From positions 1-64,000 of the forward strand of contig NZ_ABCT01000005.1 in assembly GCF_000170915.1 (NCBI RefSeq): a stretch of 64,000 nt of DNA. Reading direction: 5' to 3'. Shown in pieces: positions 20,168 through 29,590 of this stretch. The stretch comes from Limnobacter sp. MED105 (GTDB taxonomy: Bacteria; Pseudomonadota; Gammaproteobacteria; Burkholderiales; Burkholderiaceae_B). Both the position numbers and the translations under genes were made by a program. Every line of letters starts with the position of its first letter. Within the stretch, counting starts at the first letter, position 1. The notes under the pieces are model-generated. The model was not told where the DNA came from. It worked only from the letters and a program-made list of their open reading frames with translations, and searched no databases.

Positions 20168-20492
20168 GACAGATACAGAATTCCAGGCAGTGGTGGACGC
20201 CACTTTGGTTCAAGTAGAAGAGTATATTGAATCCTTGGTCGATACGCTGGACCTTGATGCAGATTCAATGCGCTCGGGCAATGTATTAACCCTTGATTTT
20301 GAAGACAAAGGCAAGATGATTTTAAACAGCCAGGTGGCCAATCACGAGCTGTGGCTGGCTGCGAAATCGGGCGGTTTTCACTATCAGTATGCCAATGGCG
20401 AATGGTTGGAAACCCGCAGTAAAACCCCCTTTAAAACCCATTTTGTTGAGCTGTTGCGCGGCCAGCTGGGGCGAGACTGCCCCAGTTTTTAA
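20166..20492 (+). CDS. cyaY: Iron-sulfur cluster assembly protein CyaY (frataxin)
   Basis: The 108-residue protein is a bacterial frataxin. It has an acidic first helix (EYIESLVDTLDLDAD) and the conserved beta-sheet core ILNSQVANHELWLAAKSGG and FHYQY. CyaY binds iron and tunes IscS in Fe-S cluster assembly. The start is the ATG at 20166, supported by GAGGTG upstream. The 3' end converges on mrcA with a 5-base gap, leaving no room for a separate terminator. Confidence 0.94.
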   Translation: MTDTEFQAVVDATLVQVEEYIESLVDTLDLDADSMRSGNVLTLDFEDKGKMILNSQVANHELWLAAKSGGFHYQYANGEWLETRSKTPFKTHFVELLRGQLGRDCPSF

Positions 20493-20497
20493 GTTTT

Positions 20498-22978
20498 CTA
20501 GTTGTTGCCGAACAGCCGTTCTATGTCATCTCGAGGCTGTTCGCGCGGACGGGCGGGTGCCGCGTGGCTGGTACCATCGCCTCCTGAGGTGGGGTTGCCA
20601 CCGATTGGTGCCTCACCGCTGCCCTCAAGCATGCCACCCAGGCCTCTCAGGAAGTTAAATAGGCTGGGAATGTCGTCGCCGCCACCGTTGACGTCAATCC
20701 GGGCCACACCGTTGCCCGGTGTGTATTCAGAGTAGTAATAATTTCCGTCGATGTACTCAATGCCTGGAGGAACCACCTGCGGTTTTTCAGGCGAGTCTGC
20801 CAGCGCAACTTTCATGTAATCAATCCAGATCGGCAGGGCCAGGCCGCCACCGGTTTCGCGAGCACCCAAGTTGCGGGGTTGGTCGTATCCTACCCACGCA
20901 ACCGCTGAGATATCGCTGTTGTAACCGGCGAACCATGCGTCGTGGCTGTCGTTGGTGGTGCCTGTTTTGCCAACAATGTCTCCCCGGTTGAGCACTTTGG
21001 CCCGGGTGGCTGTGCCGCGCTCAACCACTTCGCGCAGAAGGCGGGTGGTCAGAAATGCATTGCGGGCATCGATCACACGGTTGGCTTCTTCGCCTGCAAC
21101 TGCAGGACGTGCGCGAGCCACAATACGGCCGCTGCCATCCGTGATTTTTTCAATCAAATAGGGCTTTACGCGATAACCGGAATTCGCAAATACTGCAAAC
21201 GCACTGGCCATTTGCAGGGGGTTTGTTGTAACAGCACCCAAGGCCATCGTGAGGTAAGGGGGCACATTGGCGGCTGGAAAGCCAAACTGCGTGGCCCAGC
21301 GCTGGCCGTACTGCGGGGTAATTTCTTGCAGCACCCGGATGGACACCATGTTTTTCGACTTGGCCAAGCCTTCTTTGAGCAGCATGGGGCCATCGTACTT
21401 GCCATCGTAGTTTTTCGGGCTCCAGTCTTTGCCACCTGGAGTGTCAGCGGGCACGAAAATAGGTTCGTCTGCCACCAGCGTGGTCGGCGTTATTCCTTTT
21501 TCAAGTGCTGCGGAATAGACAAACGGCTTGAAAGCCGATCCCGGTTGGCGTGTGGCTTGCGTGACGTGGTTGAATTTGTTGCGAGAAAACTCAAAGCCGC
21601 CGGAAAGCGCGCGGATTGCACCGTCTTTGGTGTTGATGGCGATGAACGCAGCCTCTACTTCAGGCAATTGCGTCAGCATGGGGGGCTGGTCTTTTCGTTT
21701 CAAAATACGCACGACAGCACCGCGCTTCAGTCGTTTGTTGGCCGGGGCGCGCTCATTCAACCAGCTTTCAGCAGGCTTCAGGCTTGCGCCGGTGAGTTTC
21801 AGAGGCTCACCTGCACCTTGCGACACCACCACTTCAGCAGGGCTGGCTGACAACACAACCGCGCTTTGCAGAAATCCGTAGTCGGTGTAGTCGCTGATGT
21901 TGTCACCGATGACTTCCTCGGCTTCCTTGGGGTCATTCGGCAGTTCAATGTAGCCCTCGGGGCCGCGGAAGAATTGACGCAGTTCGTAGTCCATCACACT
22001 GTTGCGCAAGGCGCGCTGGGCAGCGCGTTGTTCCTTGGCAATCAGGGTCGTGGTGACAGTGATGCCCGATGTGTAAGCCTCCTCGCCATACATTTCAACC
22101 ACTGCCTGGCGCGCCATTTCGGCCGCATAGTCTGCATTGATGGTCAGGCCAGTGGTGGCTTCAATATCGTCGCCATTGGCTTTGCGATTGCGGTACACCA
22201 GCTCGGTGCTCAGGGCCTCTTCAAATTGCGCATCGTCAAGATACTCAAGGTCGTTCATGCGGCGCAGCACGTACTCCTGACGCACGCGGGCTCGACTTGG
22301 GTTCACGATCGGGTTGTATGCGGAGGGCGCTTTGGGTAAACCCGCCAACATGGCTGCTTCAGCAGCGTTGATGTCGCGCAGCGGTTTACCGAAATACACT
22401 TGTGAGGCCGATTGGAACCCGTAGGCGCGTTGGCCCAGGTAAATCTGGTTGATGTACAGCTCCAGAATTTCGTCCTTGCTCAGGCTGTCTTCAATTTTGT
22501 AGGCCAGCAGCACTTCGTACAGTTTACGGGTCCATGTTTTGTCGCGGGTGAGGAAGAAATTGCGGGCGACCTGCATGGTAATGGTGCTTGCGCCTTGGGT
22601 GCGCCCGCCCGAGGTGACGTTGGTCACCAAGGCGCGTGCAACGCCCATGAAATCGATGCCGCCGTGCTCATAGAATCGATCATCCTCTGCTGCCAAAATA
22701 GCTTGTTGCATGACCAAGGGCACTTCGGTGATGTCGACGGGGCGGCGGCGTTCTTCACCAAACTCACCGATCAGCACGCCGTCTGTGGTCAACACGCGCA
22801 GCGGTACCTTGGGTCGGTAATCGGTCAAGGTATCGAGGTCGGGCAGCTTTGGAAAAATAAGTGCCAGGGCCACGCCCACGAGCAATACGCCAGAAACACC
22901 CAAGCCGATCAGTACGGTGAGCGCGGTCGCAATAAAGCCGTCGGAGTGGTGCTTGAGGCGGATTTTGTTTGAATTCAC
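20498..22978 (-). CDS. mrcA: Penicillin-binding protein 1A, bifunctional class A PBP
   Basis: The 826-residue protein makes and crosslinks peptidoglycan. It has a cytoplasmic N-tail, one membrane segment (about residues 18-42), a glycosyltransferase domain with the catalytic Glu98 in EDDRFYEHGG and the GASTITMQVARN motif, and a transpeptidase domain with the active Ser481 in SAFK and KTGTTNDSHDAW further on. The C-terminus is a low-complexity Gly/Pro/Arg tail. It is divergent from pilM, a linkage widely conserved in beta- and gammaproteobacteria. Confidence 0.96.
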   Translation of the reverse strand: MNSNKIRLKHHSDGFIATALTVLIGLGVSGVLLVGVALALIFPKLPDLDTLTDYRPKVPLRVLTTDGVLIGEFGEERRRPVDITEVPLVMQQAILAAEDDRFYEHGGIDFMGVARALVTNVTSGGRTQGASTITMQVARNFFLTRDKTWTRKLYEVLLAYKIEDSLSKDEILELYINQIYLGQRAYGFQSASQVYFGKPLRDINAAEAAMLAGLPKAPSAYNPIVNPSRARVRQEYVLRRMNDLEYLDDAQFEEALSTELVYRNRKANGDDIEATTGLTINADYAAEMARQAVVEMYGEEAYTSGITVTTTLIAKEQRAAQRALRNSVMDYELRQFFRGPEGYIELPNDPKEAEEVIGDNISDYTDYGFLQSAVVLSASPAEVVVSQGAGEPLKLTGASLKPAESWLNERAPANKRLKRGAVVRILKRKDQPPMLTQLPEVEAAFIAINTKDGAIRALSGGFEFSRNKFNHVTQATRQPGSAFKPFVYSAALEKGITPTTLVADEPIFVPADTPGGKDWSPKNYDGKYDGPMLLKEGLAKSKNMVSIRVLQEITPQYGQRWATQFGFPAANVPPYLTMALGAVTTNPLQMASAFAVFANSGYRVKPYLIEKITDGSGRIVARARPAVAGEEANRVIDARNAFLTTRLLREVVERGTATRAKVLNRGDIVGKTGTTNDSHDAWFAGYNSDISAVAWVGYDQPRNLGARETGGGLALPIWIDYMKVALADSPEKPQVVPPGIEYIDGNYYYSEYTPGNGVARIDVNGGGDDIPSLFNFLRGLGGMLEGSGEAPIGGNPTSGGDGTSHAAPARPREQPRDDIERLFGNN

Positions 22979-23158
22979 AGGTCGGAACAGTGTTGGTGTT
23001 AGTGGCTACATTGTATCTGCCAACGCACGGGAATTTCCGATCGTTGACTCTAGTGGTGAATTCGTGCTCTCCCCCTAGTGGTTGTCCCCCTCCAATGAGG
23101 GTTAGCTGGCCACACCGAATTCTCTACCCTGAAGCTCTACCTTGCTCTGGGTTTATCC

Positions 23159-24127
23159 ATGAAATCAGTTCGAAATTGGTTGTTCAGCTTACACGCAGGC
23201 GCGGCCCATGCTTTGTCTATCTCTTTCAGTGGGGGTAGGTGGCGGTGGGTTTACGGCGAAATTGAGCGTCAAGGTTGCCTGTCATTCAAGTCGGTTCGTG
23301 CGTCGGGTGGCGGTACCTCCGAGCTTGTCCCTCAGGATGATGCCCTGTTGAGTTCGGCATCGCTGGTGCAAGCGATCCGTGCTGCAATTCAGGCGCTTCC
23401 TGCGACCTTGCCCAAACCGCAGTTCGTGGTGGTTTCTGTGCCATCCAAACATGCTTATTTGGGTGAGATTGGCGTCGCCAAAGATGAGCGAGAAAACTTG
23501 ATTCGTTTCCAGATTCAGGAATTGATGGAAGCGGCCGCAGGGGAATCGGAGCGTGAGGCTGCTTTCGATTGGCAAGTGAAGGCAGAACTGTCGGATGGCA
23601 GTGTCAGCCTGGCTGTCGCCGGGATTGATCAAAAACAGGTTGATGAAATCATGCGCGCTTGTCAGTCCTGTGGCCTGACATGTCTAGGCATTACGCTGGA
23701 CACCGTTGCTGCCATGAATGGCTATTTGCAAATGGCCCCTGCTGCTTTGAAATCGGTAGATGTCCGTTTTCTGTTGCATGGTGAGTTGTCCCGACATCAT
23801 GTTCGATTGGCGGTGTTCTCTCAGGGCGTGCTTTTCAATGAAAGTTGGGAACACAGCGAAGAGGGTTTCTCGGTGGTGCAGGCAGTTTCAGCGCTAGAAC
23901 GGCTTGTATCGACATGGACAAGGGACGGTGCCCCTGAGGAGGTTGCCTCGGTACGCCTTATTTTGGGGGGTGAGCTGATGTATGCCAAAGGATGTGAGTC
24001 GACTGCCAAGCGCAGTCAGACCCTGTCACCACGTTTGATTGATATTTCCCCTCGAAAAGAATTGCAGGGCCGCTGGCATGACGATGTGGTGCCATTTGGC
24101 GCCCTGGAGGCCATGCCATGCGAGTAA
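23159..24127 (+). CDS. pilM: Type IV pilus inner-membrane platform protein PilM
   Basis: PilM is an actin-like cytoplasmic protein that docks the PilN/PilO alignment complex. The 322-residue product is somewhat short for the family (about 350), and its ATP-binding motifs are weakly conserved. The call rests mainly on the position first in pilMNOPQ and on the FtsA-like pattern (VVSVPSKHAYLGEI, then IGVAKDERENLIRFQIQELM). The ATG at 23159 follows a 180-base spacer from mrcA. It overlaps pilN by 10 bases. Confidence 0.85.
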   Translation: MKSVRNWLFSLHAGAAHALSISFSGGRWRWVYGEIERQGCLSFKSVRASGGGTSELVPQDDALLSSASLVQAIRAAIQALPATLPKPQFVVVSVPSKHAYLGEIGVAKDERENLIRFQIQELMEAAAGESEREAAFDWQVKAELSDGSVSLAVAGIDQKQVDEIMRACQSCGLTCLGITLDTVAAMNGYLQMAPAALKSVDVRFLLHGELSRHHVRLAVFSQGVLFNESWEHSEEGFSVVQAVSALERLVSTWTRDGAPEEVASVRLILGGELMYAKGCESTAKRSQTLSPRLIDISPRKELQGRWHDDVVPFGALEAMPCE

Positions 24128-24696
24128 TTTTATTCAATCTTTACCCCTACCGGGCGCTGCGAGAGGCGCGCAGAAAGCGACGTTTGATCGCCGAGTTGAC
24201 CGTGGGTGCGTTGCTGGGTTTGGGTGCCTGCTATGCGATTGGGAGCGAATTTAGTGCACGCGTGGCGAGGCAGGAGGCATTTCTCGGTAATTTGAGCGCG
24301 ATGGAATCGGAAATGGCCACCCGGGTGACCGAGGTTCAGGCCATGAAGGACAAAGTTGCGGTGCTGAATCGCCAGGTTAGCGCTTTGGAGGCGGTGGAGA
24401 AGGAATCGATTCTTGCAAGTCGTTGGGTTTCATACTTGGACGGAACAGTGCCTTCGAATGTGTCGATGACTCGCTTGTTTGTGAGCAAAGATGTGTTGAT
24501 TGTCAACGGGTTTACCGATGCGGTGTCCAGTCTGGCGCAGTGGGTGGACCAAATGGAGGCCGGCAACGGTTTGTTCGAGTCGGTCGACCTGGTGTCGGTG
24601 ACAGAGCCGAAGAAAACGGTTAAGGGTGTGGTGGATAACCGTCATCTATTCGAGATTAGAGCCATTTTGAGAGGTGCTGAACATGCGCCTGGATGA
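24118..24696 (+). CDS. pilN: Type IV pilus alignment protein PilN
   Basis: The 192-residue protein has a short cytoplasmic tail, one membrane segment (about residues 27-47), a coiled coil and a periplasmic ferredoxin-like domain. The first residues MRVILFNLYPYRALREARR carry the variant FNLYPYR of the PilN motif (usually INLLPYR or NLLPWR) that sits in the PilM groove in known structures. It overlaps pilM by 10 bases and pilO by 14, so it is clearly cotranslated. Confidence 0.9.
   Translation: MRVILFNLYPYRALREARRKRRLIAELTVGALLGLGACYAIGSEFSARVARQEAFLGNLSAMESEMATRVTEVQAMKDKVAVLNRQVSALEAVEKESILASRWVSYLDGTVPSNVSMTRLFVSKDVLIVNGFTDAVSSLAQWVDQMEAGNGLFESVDLVSVTEPKKTVKGVVDNRHLFEIRAILRGAEHAPG
24669..24674 (+). 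promoter_or_regulatory. Ribosome binding site that fixes the pilO start
   Basis: GAGAGG ends eight bases before the ATG at 24683. It overlaps the first base of a GTG at 24674 that would otherwise be read as the start, so the ATG is preferred. Confidence 0.7.
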
Positions 24697-25297
24697 AATG
24701 AATTTTCGGGACTTGGCCGAAGAGTTGCCCTTGCTTCCTTTTTCAAAAAGGCTGTTGTTGATTGCGGGGCTTTGGTTGGTGTTTTTGATACTGGGCTTTC
24801 TCCTGTTCTGGAGAGACAGTTTGACCATCAGCACACAACTCGAAACCAATATTCAGGAATCTTTGGCGCGACTTGACACGCAATCTCGGTTGCTGCTGGA
24901 CCGGCCTGCCATTGAGGCTGATTTGGCTGAGTTGGAGGTTCAATTGCCTTTGTTGAAAATGGCACTGCCTTCCGAGCGCGAGCTGGCCTCGCTGCTGGGG
25001 CGAATTAATGACCTGATTCTCGACTACGAGCTAAAGCTTGCCGAGTTCACACCCAAAGAGCCACTGAACCGCGAAGTGATGCGCGTGGTGCCTGTGACCA
25101 TCAGTGTGCGTGGCGATGGCGATGCAATAGCACGTTTGCCGAATTATATTGCCGCGCTTAGCCGCCAGGTGAGCTTGAAGGAGTTTGACATGGCGTACTT
25201 GCCGGACGACGGTGGCTGGCAGATGACTGGAGAACTAAACGCCTTTGCACAACTGCCCTTGAATGCAACGCAAACAGAAGAGGTCAAAAATCCATGA
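24683..25297 (+). CDS. pilO: Type IV pilus alignment protein PilO
   Basis: The 204-residue protein has one membrane segment (about residues 24-42; LLLIAGLWLVFLILGFLLF), a coiled coil and a periplasmic domain. PilO pairs with PilN to form the inner-membrane alignment complex. Sequence identity within this family is low, so the call leans on architecture and order. The start is ATG 24683 (MRLDEMNFRDL), supported by GAGAGG. Its stop overlaps the pilP start by 4 bases. Confidence 0.9.
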   Translation: MRLDEMNFRDLAEELPLLPFSKRLLLIAGLWLVFLILGFLLFWRDSLTISTQLETNIQESLARLDTQSRLLLDRPAIEADLAELEVQLPLLKMALPSERELASLLGRINDLILDYELKLAEFTPKEPLNREVMRVVPVTISVRGDGDAIARLPNYIAALSRQVSLKEFDMAYLPDDGGWQMTGELNAFAQLPLNATQTEEVKNP

Positions 25298-25812
25298 TGG
25301 ACTTTCTGTTCGCGATATTGTTGGTTCCCTTTTTTCCGCAGTTGGGCGACCCCAATGACAACCACGCAGCAGCCATGGCTGAGTTGGATCAACGTTTGAA
25401 CGCAGGTCAGAAACCAGCCGGGATTGTTTCCGAGCCGGTAGATTCACGTGCGTTACAACGCGCGCCCACACTGAGTGTTCGTGCGGCGGATTTACCACCA
25501 ATTACTGGTCGTTTGTTTCAGTGGTCAACCGCCCAATGGGGCGATGAGGCCGATCGGCGTGCAGCAGTTGACTTGTCGGCAGATTCTTTGCGCCTGACGG
25601 GGCTGATTGAATCGGCGGGTCAACGGGTCGCTATTTTGAGCGACGGACAAGTCGATCACGTTGTGGGGGTAGGCAGCTACGTGCTGGGCCTGTACAAGGT
25701 GACCTCGTTTGGACCAGGGCAAGTTGTTTTGTCGCGAATTGATTCCAGAGCGGGAGAAAAGCGCCTGGAACTGAACTTGATGCCAGTGAACACACCCGAG
25801 GATGCTCAATGA
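25294..25812 (+). CDS. pilP: PilP-like type IV pilus alignment protein without a lipobox
   Basis: PilP normally is an inner-membrane lipoprotein that links PilNO to the secretin PilQ. The 172-residue product ends in the PilP beta-domain (LRLTGLIESAGQRVAILSDG, then HVVGVGSYVLGLYKVTSFG). It has no cysteine anywhere, so it cannot be lipidated. The N-terminus has only a short hydrophobic stretch (FLFAILLVPFF, about residues 4-14). The start may be either of two adjacent ATGs. It overlaps pilO and pilQ by 4 bases each. Confidence 0.87.
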   Translation: MMDFLFAILLVPFFPQLGDPNDNHAAAMAELDQRLNAGQKPAGIVSEPVDSRALQRAPTLSVRAADLPPITGRLFQWSTAQWGDEADRRAAVDLSADSLRLTGLIESAGQRVAILSDGQVDHVVGVGSYVLGLYKVTSFGPGQVVLSRIDSRAGEKRLELNLMPVNTPEDAQ

Positions 25813-27890
25813 ACAATCAACTACTTAATCCCGCGTGTGTGCACATGTGCCTCAAAGCGTTCGCAATGCTGGTGGGTTTGCAGCTGCACTGTCATGTTCA
25901 TGCTTTGTCTGTGGTGGACACCAAGCTGGATGAGCGGGCCGATGAAACCCGCGTTACGCTGCTTTTTGATCAGGCTTTGGAGGGCAAACTGGGTCTGTTT
26001 CGAATCGCAAATCCGGCGAGACAGGTGCTTGATTTTCCGGTGGAACTGGACAATAGCTCGCTTCCTATCGATTGGTCGCCGCGAGGCAGAATCAAAAAAA
26101 CCCAACTGATTTCAGCAGGCGGAAAAACCCGATTGGTATTTGAGCTGGCGCAGAATTACGAGGTGCTTCTTGACCAGAAAGAACGCGCTATCGAGCTGAG
26201 ATTCTCGGGCCCAAAACCCTTCATGCCCGATGGCGGACAGGCAGCGGTACTGCCTGAGCACAGCGCATTGAAAGACACAGTTGCGCAGGCGATGGGAAAG
26301 CCCGTGGTGATTGCAGAGGGTCCAGTCATGCAAGCCTGGAAGCTGGATCGCATTGCAGGTAAATGGTTGCTTCGGATGGAATTTGACAGGCCCAACATTG
26401 TTGCCGATGCAGTGCTCTTGAACAATCAGTTAAAAGTCAGGTTTGCAAATGTGCGCCTTGCGCCAGGGGTTGCGCTACAGCTTCAAATTCCGGGTGATTC
26501 ACCTATTGCTCAACTCGAGCTAAAGCCAGGAGACTTGGCATTGACCGTGCAGATGCAATTGAATGGAGCCACTCACTTGGTGCGACAACGTGGACCCGTG
26601 GTGGAAGTTGAGCTAAGCCCGGCGCAAAACAAGGCTGCGCCAACGAAGGCCATTGAACTGAAGGCTGTCACTTCAGCGCAGAGTGTGGTGGCCAGATACA
26701 CCGGCCGACCGATTACGCTGGACTTCAAGGATGCGGACATACGCACAGTGATGCAGGTGTTTGCAGACTTTACAAAAATGAATCTTGTATTGAGCGATTC
26801 GGTTCAGGGCAAGGTGACTGTATTTCTGAAAGACGTGCCCTGGGATCAGGCGCTGGACATTGTGATGCGCTCCAAAGGTTTGGTGTCGAGCCAGGCGGGC
26901 AATGTGTTGTTGGTCTCTACACCCACCGATGTCACCAATGATCAGTTTCAGACTGCCAACCGGCGCGCCCAGGACGAAATGGAGCCCTTGGTGTCCAAGG
27001 TGTTTCAGGTCAGTTATCAAAAAACAGCAGACTTGGTGGCGTTGATCAAGTCAGAGGACTCCAAACTGTTGTCGGCTCGAGGTACCCTGATTTCAGACGA
27101 GCGCACCAGTCAGATTTTTGTGCAAGACACGCCGACCCGGCTTGAGCGAATCAGCATGATTGTCAACGGTCTGGACAAGCCCGTGAAGCAGGTGATGATT
27201 GAGGCGCGCGTGGTGCTCGCCGACACCTCCGTGTCCAGAGATTTGGGAATCAGGTTGAGGGCCTTGTCCGCTCGGGCAGACCCAGGTTTTGATGAGGTGG
27301 GGGATCAATTTGGCAGTGGTAATTTCGTAAACACGGGCGTTGAGAATGCAACCAACCTCGGCTACACACTGTTCAATGCCAATTCAACACGCTTGATCAA
27401 TCTGCAGCTACGGGCTCTTGAGCTTGAAAATAAAGTACGCACGGTTTCCAATCCCAGAGTGATTACCTCGAACAAAGAACCAGCCTTGATTGAGCAGGGA
27501 ACCGAAATCCCATATCAAATTGCCACCAGCAGTGGCGCAACAGCCACTGAGTTTAAGGAGGCCAATTTGAAGTTGGCTGTGACACCGCAAATTGCACCCG
27601 ACGGTACGGTGCTGCTGGATGTTGATGTTGCGAAAGACTCCATCGGAATCGAGACTTCCAACGGACCCGCCATCGACACCCGCCGAGTGAAAACCAAAGT
27701 ATTGGTCAGCGACGGCGGCACCGTGGTTCTGGGGGGAATCTTTGAGGAGGATGACAATGTGCTGAATGATAAAACCCCGTTTCTGGGGGATATCCCGGGG
27801 TTGGGTGTCTTGTTTCGTGGCAAAAATGAATCCAGGCGTCGGGCTGAATTGTTAATCTTTTTGACGCCGGTTGTGCTCACAAGCCAATAA
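25809..27890 (+). CDS. pilQ: Type IV pilus secretin PilQ
   Basis: PilQ forms the outer-membrane pore through which the pilus passes. The 693-residue protein has an N-terminal signal region, two AMIN-type domains, a secretin N0/STN domain (DFKDADIRTVMQVFADFTKM, near residue 300), N1 domains, and a C-terminal secretin domain. The last carries the family signature VVLGGIFEEDDN and DIPGLGVLFRG near the end. No clear lipobox is seen. It overlaps pilP by 4 bases and is followed by aroK after 49 bases. Confidence 0.94.
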   Translation: MNNQLLNPACVHMCLKAFAMLVGLQLHCHVHALSVVDTKLDERADETRVTLLFDQALEGKLGLFRIANPARQVLDFPVELDNSSLPIDWSPRGRIKKTQLISAGGKTRLVFELAQNYEVLLDQKERAIELRFSGPKPFMPDGGQAAVLPEHSALKDTVAQAMGKPVVIAEGPVMQAWKLDRIAGKWLLRMEFDRPNIVADAVLLNNQLKVRFANVRLAPGVALQLQIPGDSPIAQLELKPGDLALTVQMQLNGATHLVRQRGPVVEVELSPAQNKAAPTKAIELKAVTSAQSVVARYTGRPITLDFKDADIRTVMQVFADFTKMNLVLSDSVQGKVTVFLKDVPWDQALDIVMRSKGLVSSQAGNVLLVSTPTDVTNDQFQTANRRAQDEMEPLVSKVFQVSYQKTADLVALIKSEDSKLLSARGTLISDERTSQIFVQDTPTRLERISMIVNGLDKPVKQVMIEARVVLADTSVSRDLGIRLRALSARADPGFDEVGDQFGSGNFVNTGVENATNLGYTLFNANSTRLINLQLRALELENKVRTVSNPRVITSNKEPALIEQGTEIPYQIATSSGATATEFKEANLKLAVTPQIAPDGTVLLDVDVAKDSIGIETSNGPAIDTRRVKTKVLVSDGGTVVLGGIFEEDDNVLNDKTPFLGDIPGLGVLFRGKNESRRRAELLIFLTPVVLTSQ

Positions 27891-27939
27891 CACAAGCTTT
27901 ACCGTACAATGATTTGATTGTTCACAAAGATCTAACGAA

Positions 27940-28497
27940 GTGTCTAATCAATGCATTGTGCTGGTGGGCATGATGGGTGCCGGCAAAAGCACAGTCGGCA
28001 AGGCCTTGGCCAAGCATCTGTCCTGGGAATTCACTGACACCGATCACCTGATCGAGCATCAAACGGGTGTCAGCATTCCTGTTATCTTCGAAATTGAAGG
28101 CGAGGCCGGTTTTCGTCGACGTGAATCGACAGCGCTGGCCAGTTTTGTTGGCAAAGAACGGCAGGTCATCGCCACAGGCGGTGGCATTGTTCTCGCTCCG
28201 GAAAATCGTGAAATTCTCAAGCAAATTGGCGCTGTGGTGTATTTATGCGCCTCGGCGGCTGAGCTTTACCAGCGCACTCGATTGGACAAAAACCGGCCTC
28301 TGCTTCAAGGCCCCAATCCCCGCCGTAAAATCGAGGAACTGCTGACAGCACGCCTGCCCTTGTACAAAGAATGTGCAGATGTGGTGGTGGAAACCGGGCG
28401 TCAGCCTGTGTATCAGATCGTGCAGAAGATCAGTCAGGCATTAAAATTGGGTCAAAAAGCACCCGACACCGAACAGAAGGCCACCGGAACAGAATGA
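27940..28497 (+). CDS. aroK: Shikimate kinase
   Basis: AroK phosphorylates shikimate at the 3-position in aromatic amino-acid synthesis. The 185-residue protein has the P-loop GMMGAGKST (residues 10-18), the shikimate-binding DTDHLIE and GFRRRE, and the GGG motif ATGGGIVL. The C-terminus carries a hydrophilic tail (after about residue 165) beyond the usual domain. The start is GTG at 27940. A TACAAT at 27905-27910 might be a -10 element, but I see no partner -35. aroB overlaps by 4 bases. Confidence 0.95.
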   Translation: MSNQCIVLVGMMGAGKSTVGKALAKHLSWEFTDTDHLIEHQTGVSIPVIFEIEGEAGFRRRESTALASFVGKERQVIATGGGIVLAPENREILKQIGAVVYLCASAAELYQRTRLDKNRPLLQGPNPRRKIEELLTARLPLYKECADVVVETGRQPVYQIVQKISQALKLGQKAPDTEQKATGTE

Positions 28498-29588
28498 GTC
28501 ACTACACCCTTGAAGTTGATTTGGGCGAGCGCAGTTACCCGATACATATTGGCGCTGGTCTGCTGGCGCGGGCAGAACTGTTCAAGCCGCACGTGGCTGA
28601 TAAAACGGTCATGATCTGCACAAACACCACAGTGGGGCCGTTGTACGCGGACAAACTGAAGGCCAGCCTGCAAGAAGCGGGTGCAAAACAGGTGCATATG
28701 GTGAGCCTGCCGGATGGCGAGGAATACAAAGACTGGCCGACCCTGCAGCGTGTGTTCGATGCCTTGCTGCAGAACCACTGTGACCGCAAAACCGTGCTGG
28801 TGGCGCTGGGTGGCGGTGTGATCGGTGATATGGGCGGTTTCGCGGCGTCCGCCTTCATGCGCGGTATTCCCTTTATTCAGGTGCCCACCACCTTGCTCAG
28901 CCAGGTGGACAGTTCAGTGGGTGGCAAAACAGGGATTAACCACCCTTTGGGCAAAAACATGATTGGTGCGTTTTATCAGCCGCAAATGGTGTTGACTGAC
29001 ATTTCCACCCTGAGCACCTTGCCTGACCGTGAATTGAGCTGTGGCCTCGCTGAAATCATCAAGCACGGCGCAATTGCTGACACCGAATATCTGGACCTGG
29101 TTGAGTCCAATATGCCCGCCCTGCTGAACCGCGATCCGGAATTGCTGGCGCTGGTGGTTAAACGTTCTTGTGAAATCAAGGCCGATGTGGTGTCAAAAGA
29201 TGAGCGTGAAGGTGGCATACGTGCAATCTTGAATTTCGGCCACACCTTCGGGCATGCCATTGAAGCAGGTATGGGCTATGGCCAGTGGTATCACGGTGAG
29301 GCAGTGGGTTGCGGCATGGTGATTGCAGCCGATTTGTGCCGCCGTATGGGCCGCCTGAGTGTGGAAGAGTCTGCACGTCTAAAGAAAATTGTGATTGATG
29401 CCCGGCTGCCAGCCATTCCGCCACGCTTGGGCGTGGAAAAGTTCATGGAATTGATGGCGCACGACAAAAAAGCGGACTCTGGCTCGATTAAATACGTGTT
29501 GTTGAATGGCTTGGGTGGTGCATCCACTTCGCCTGCCGACGAAGCGTTGGTGCGGCAAACATTGCAGGAAATGGGGGCAGGGGACTAA
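28494..29588 (+). CDS. aroB: 3-dehydroquinate synthase
   Basis: AroB converts DAHP to 3-dehydroquinate, the second shikimate pathway step, with NAD and a metal ion. The 364-residue protein contains the glycine-rich NAD region [17 protein letters not shown], the substrate loop [12 protein letters not shown], and metal-binding histidines in [11 protein letters not shown] and WYHGEAVG. The start is the ATG at 28494 in ATGA shared with the aroK stop; the same frame is open 41 codons further upstream but that part lies over aroK. Confidence 0.96.
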   Translation: MSHYTLEVDLGERSYPIHIGAGLLARAELFKPHVADKTVMICTNTTVGPLYADKLKASLQEAGAKQVHMVSLPDGEEYKDWPTLQRVFDALLQNHCDRKTVLVALGGGVIGDMGGFAASAFMRGIPFIQVPTTLLSQVDSSVGGKTGINHPLGKNMIGAFYQPQMVLTDISTLSTLPDRELSCGLAEIIKHGAIADTEYLDLVESNMPALLNRDPELLALVVKRSCEIKADVVSKDEREGGIRAILNFGHTFGHAIEAGMGYGQWYHGEAVGCGMVIAADLCRRMGRLSVEESARLKKIVIDARLPAIPPRLGVEKFMELMAHDKKADSGSIKYVLLNGLGGASTSPADEALVRQTLQEMGAGD

Positions 29589-29590
29589 CA

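Noticed and set aside
20942-21850. 302-residue + strand frame opposite mrcA
   Set aside because: It is an antisense shadow with atypical Cys/Arg/His content and no ribosome binding site; mrcA is intact in this region.
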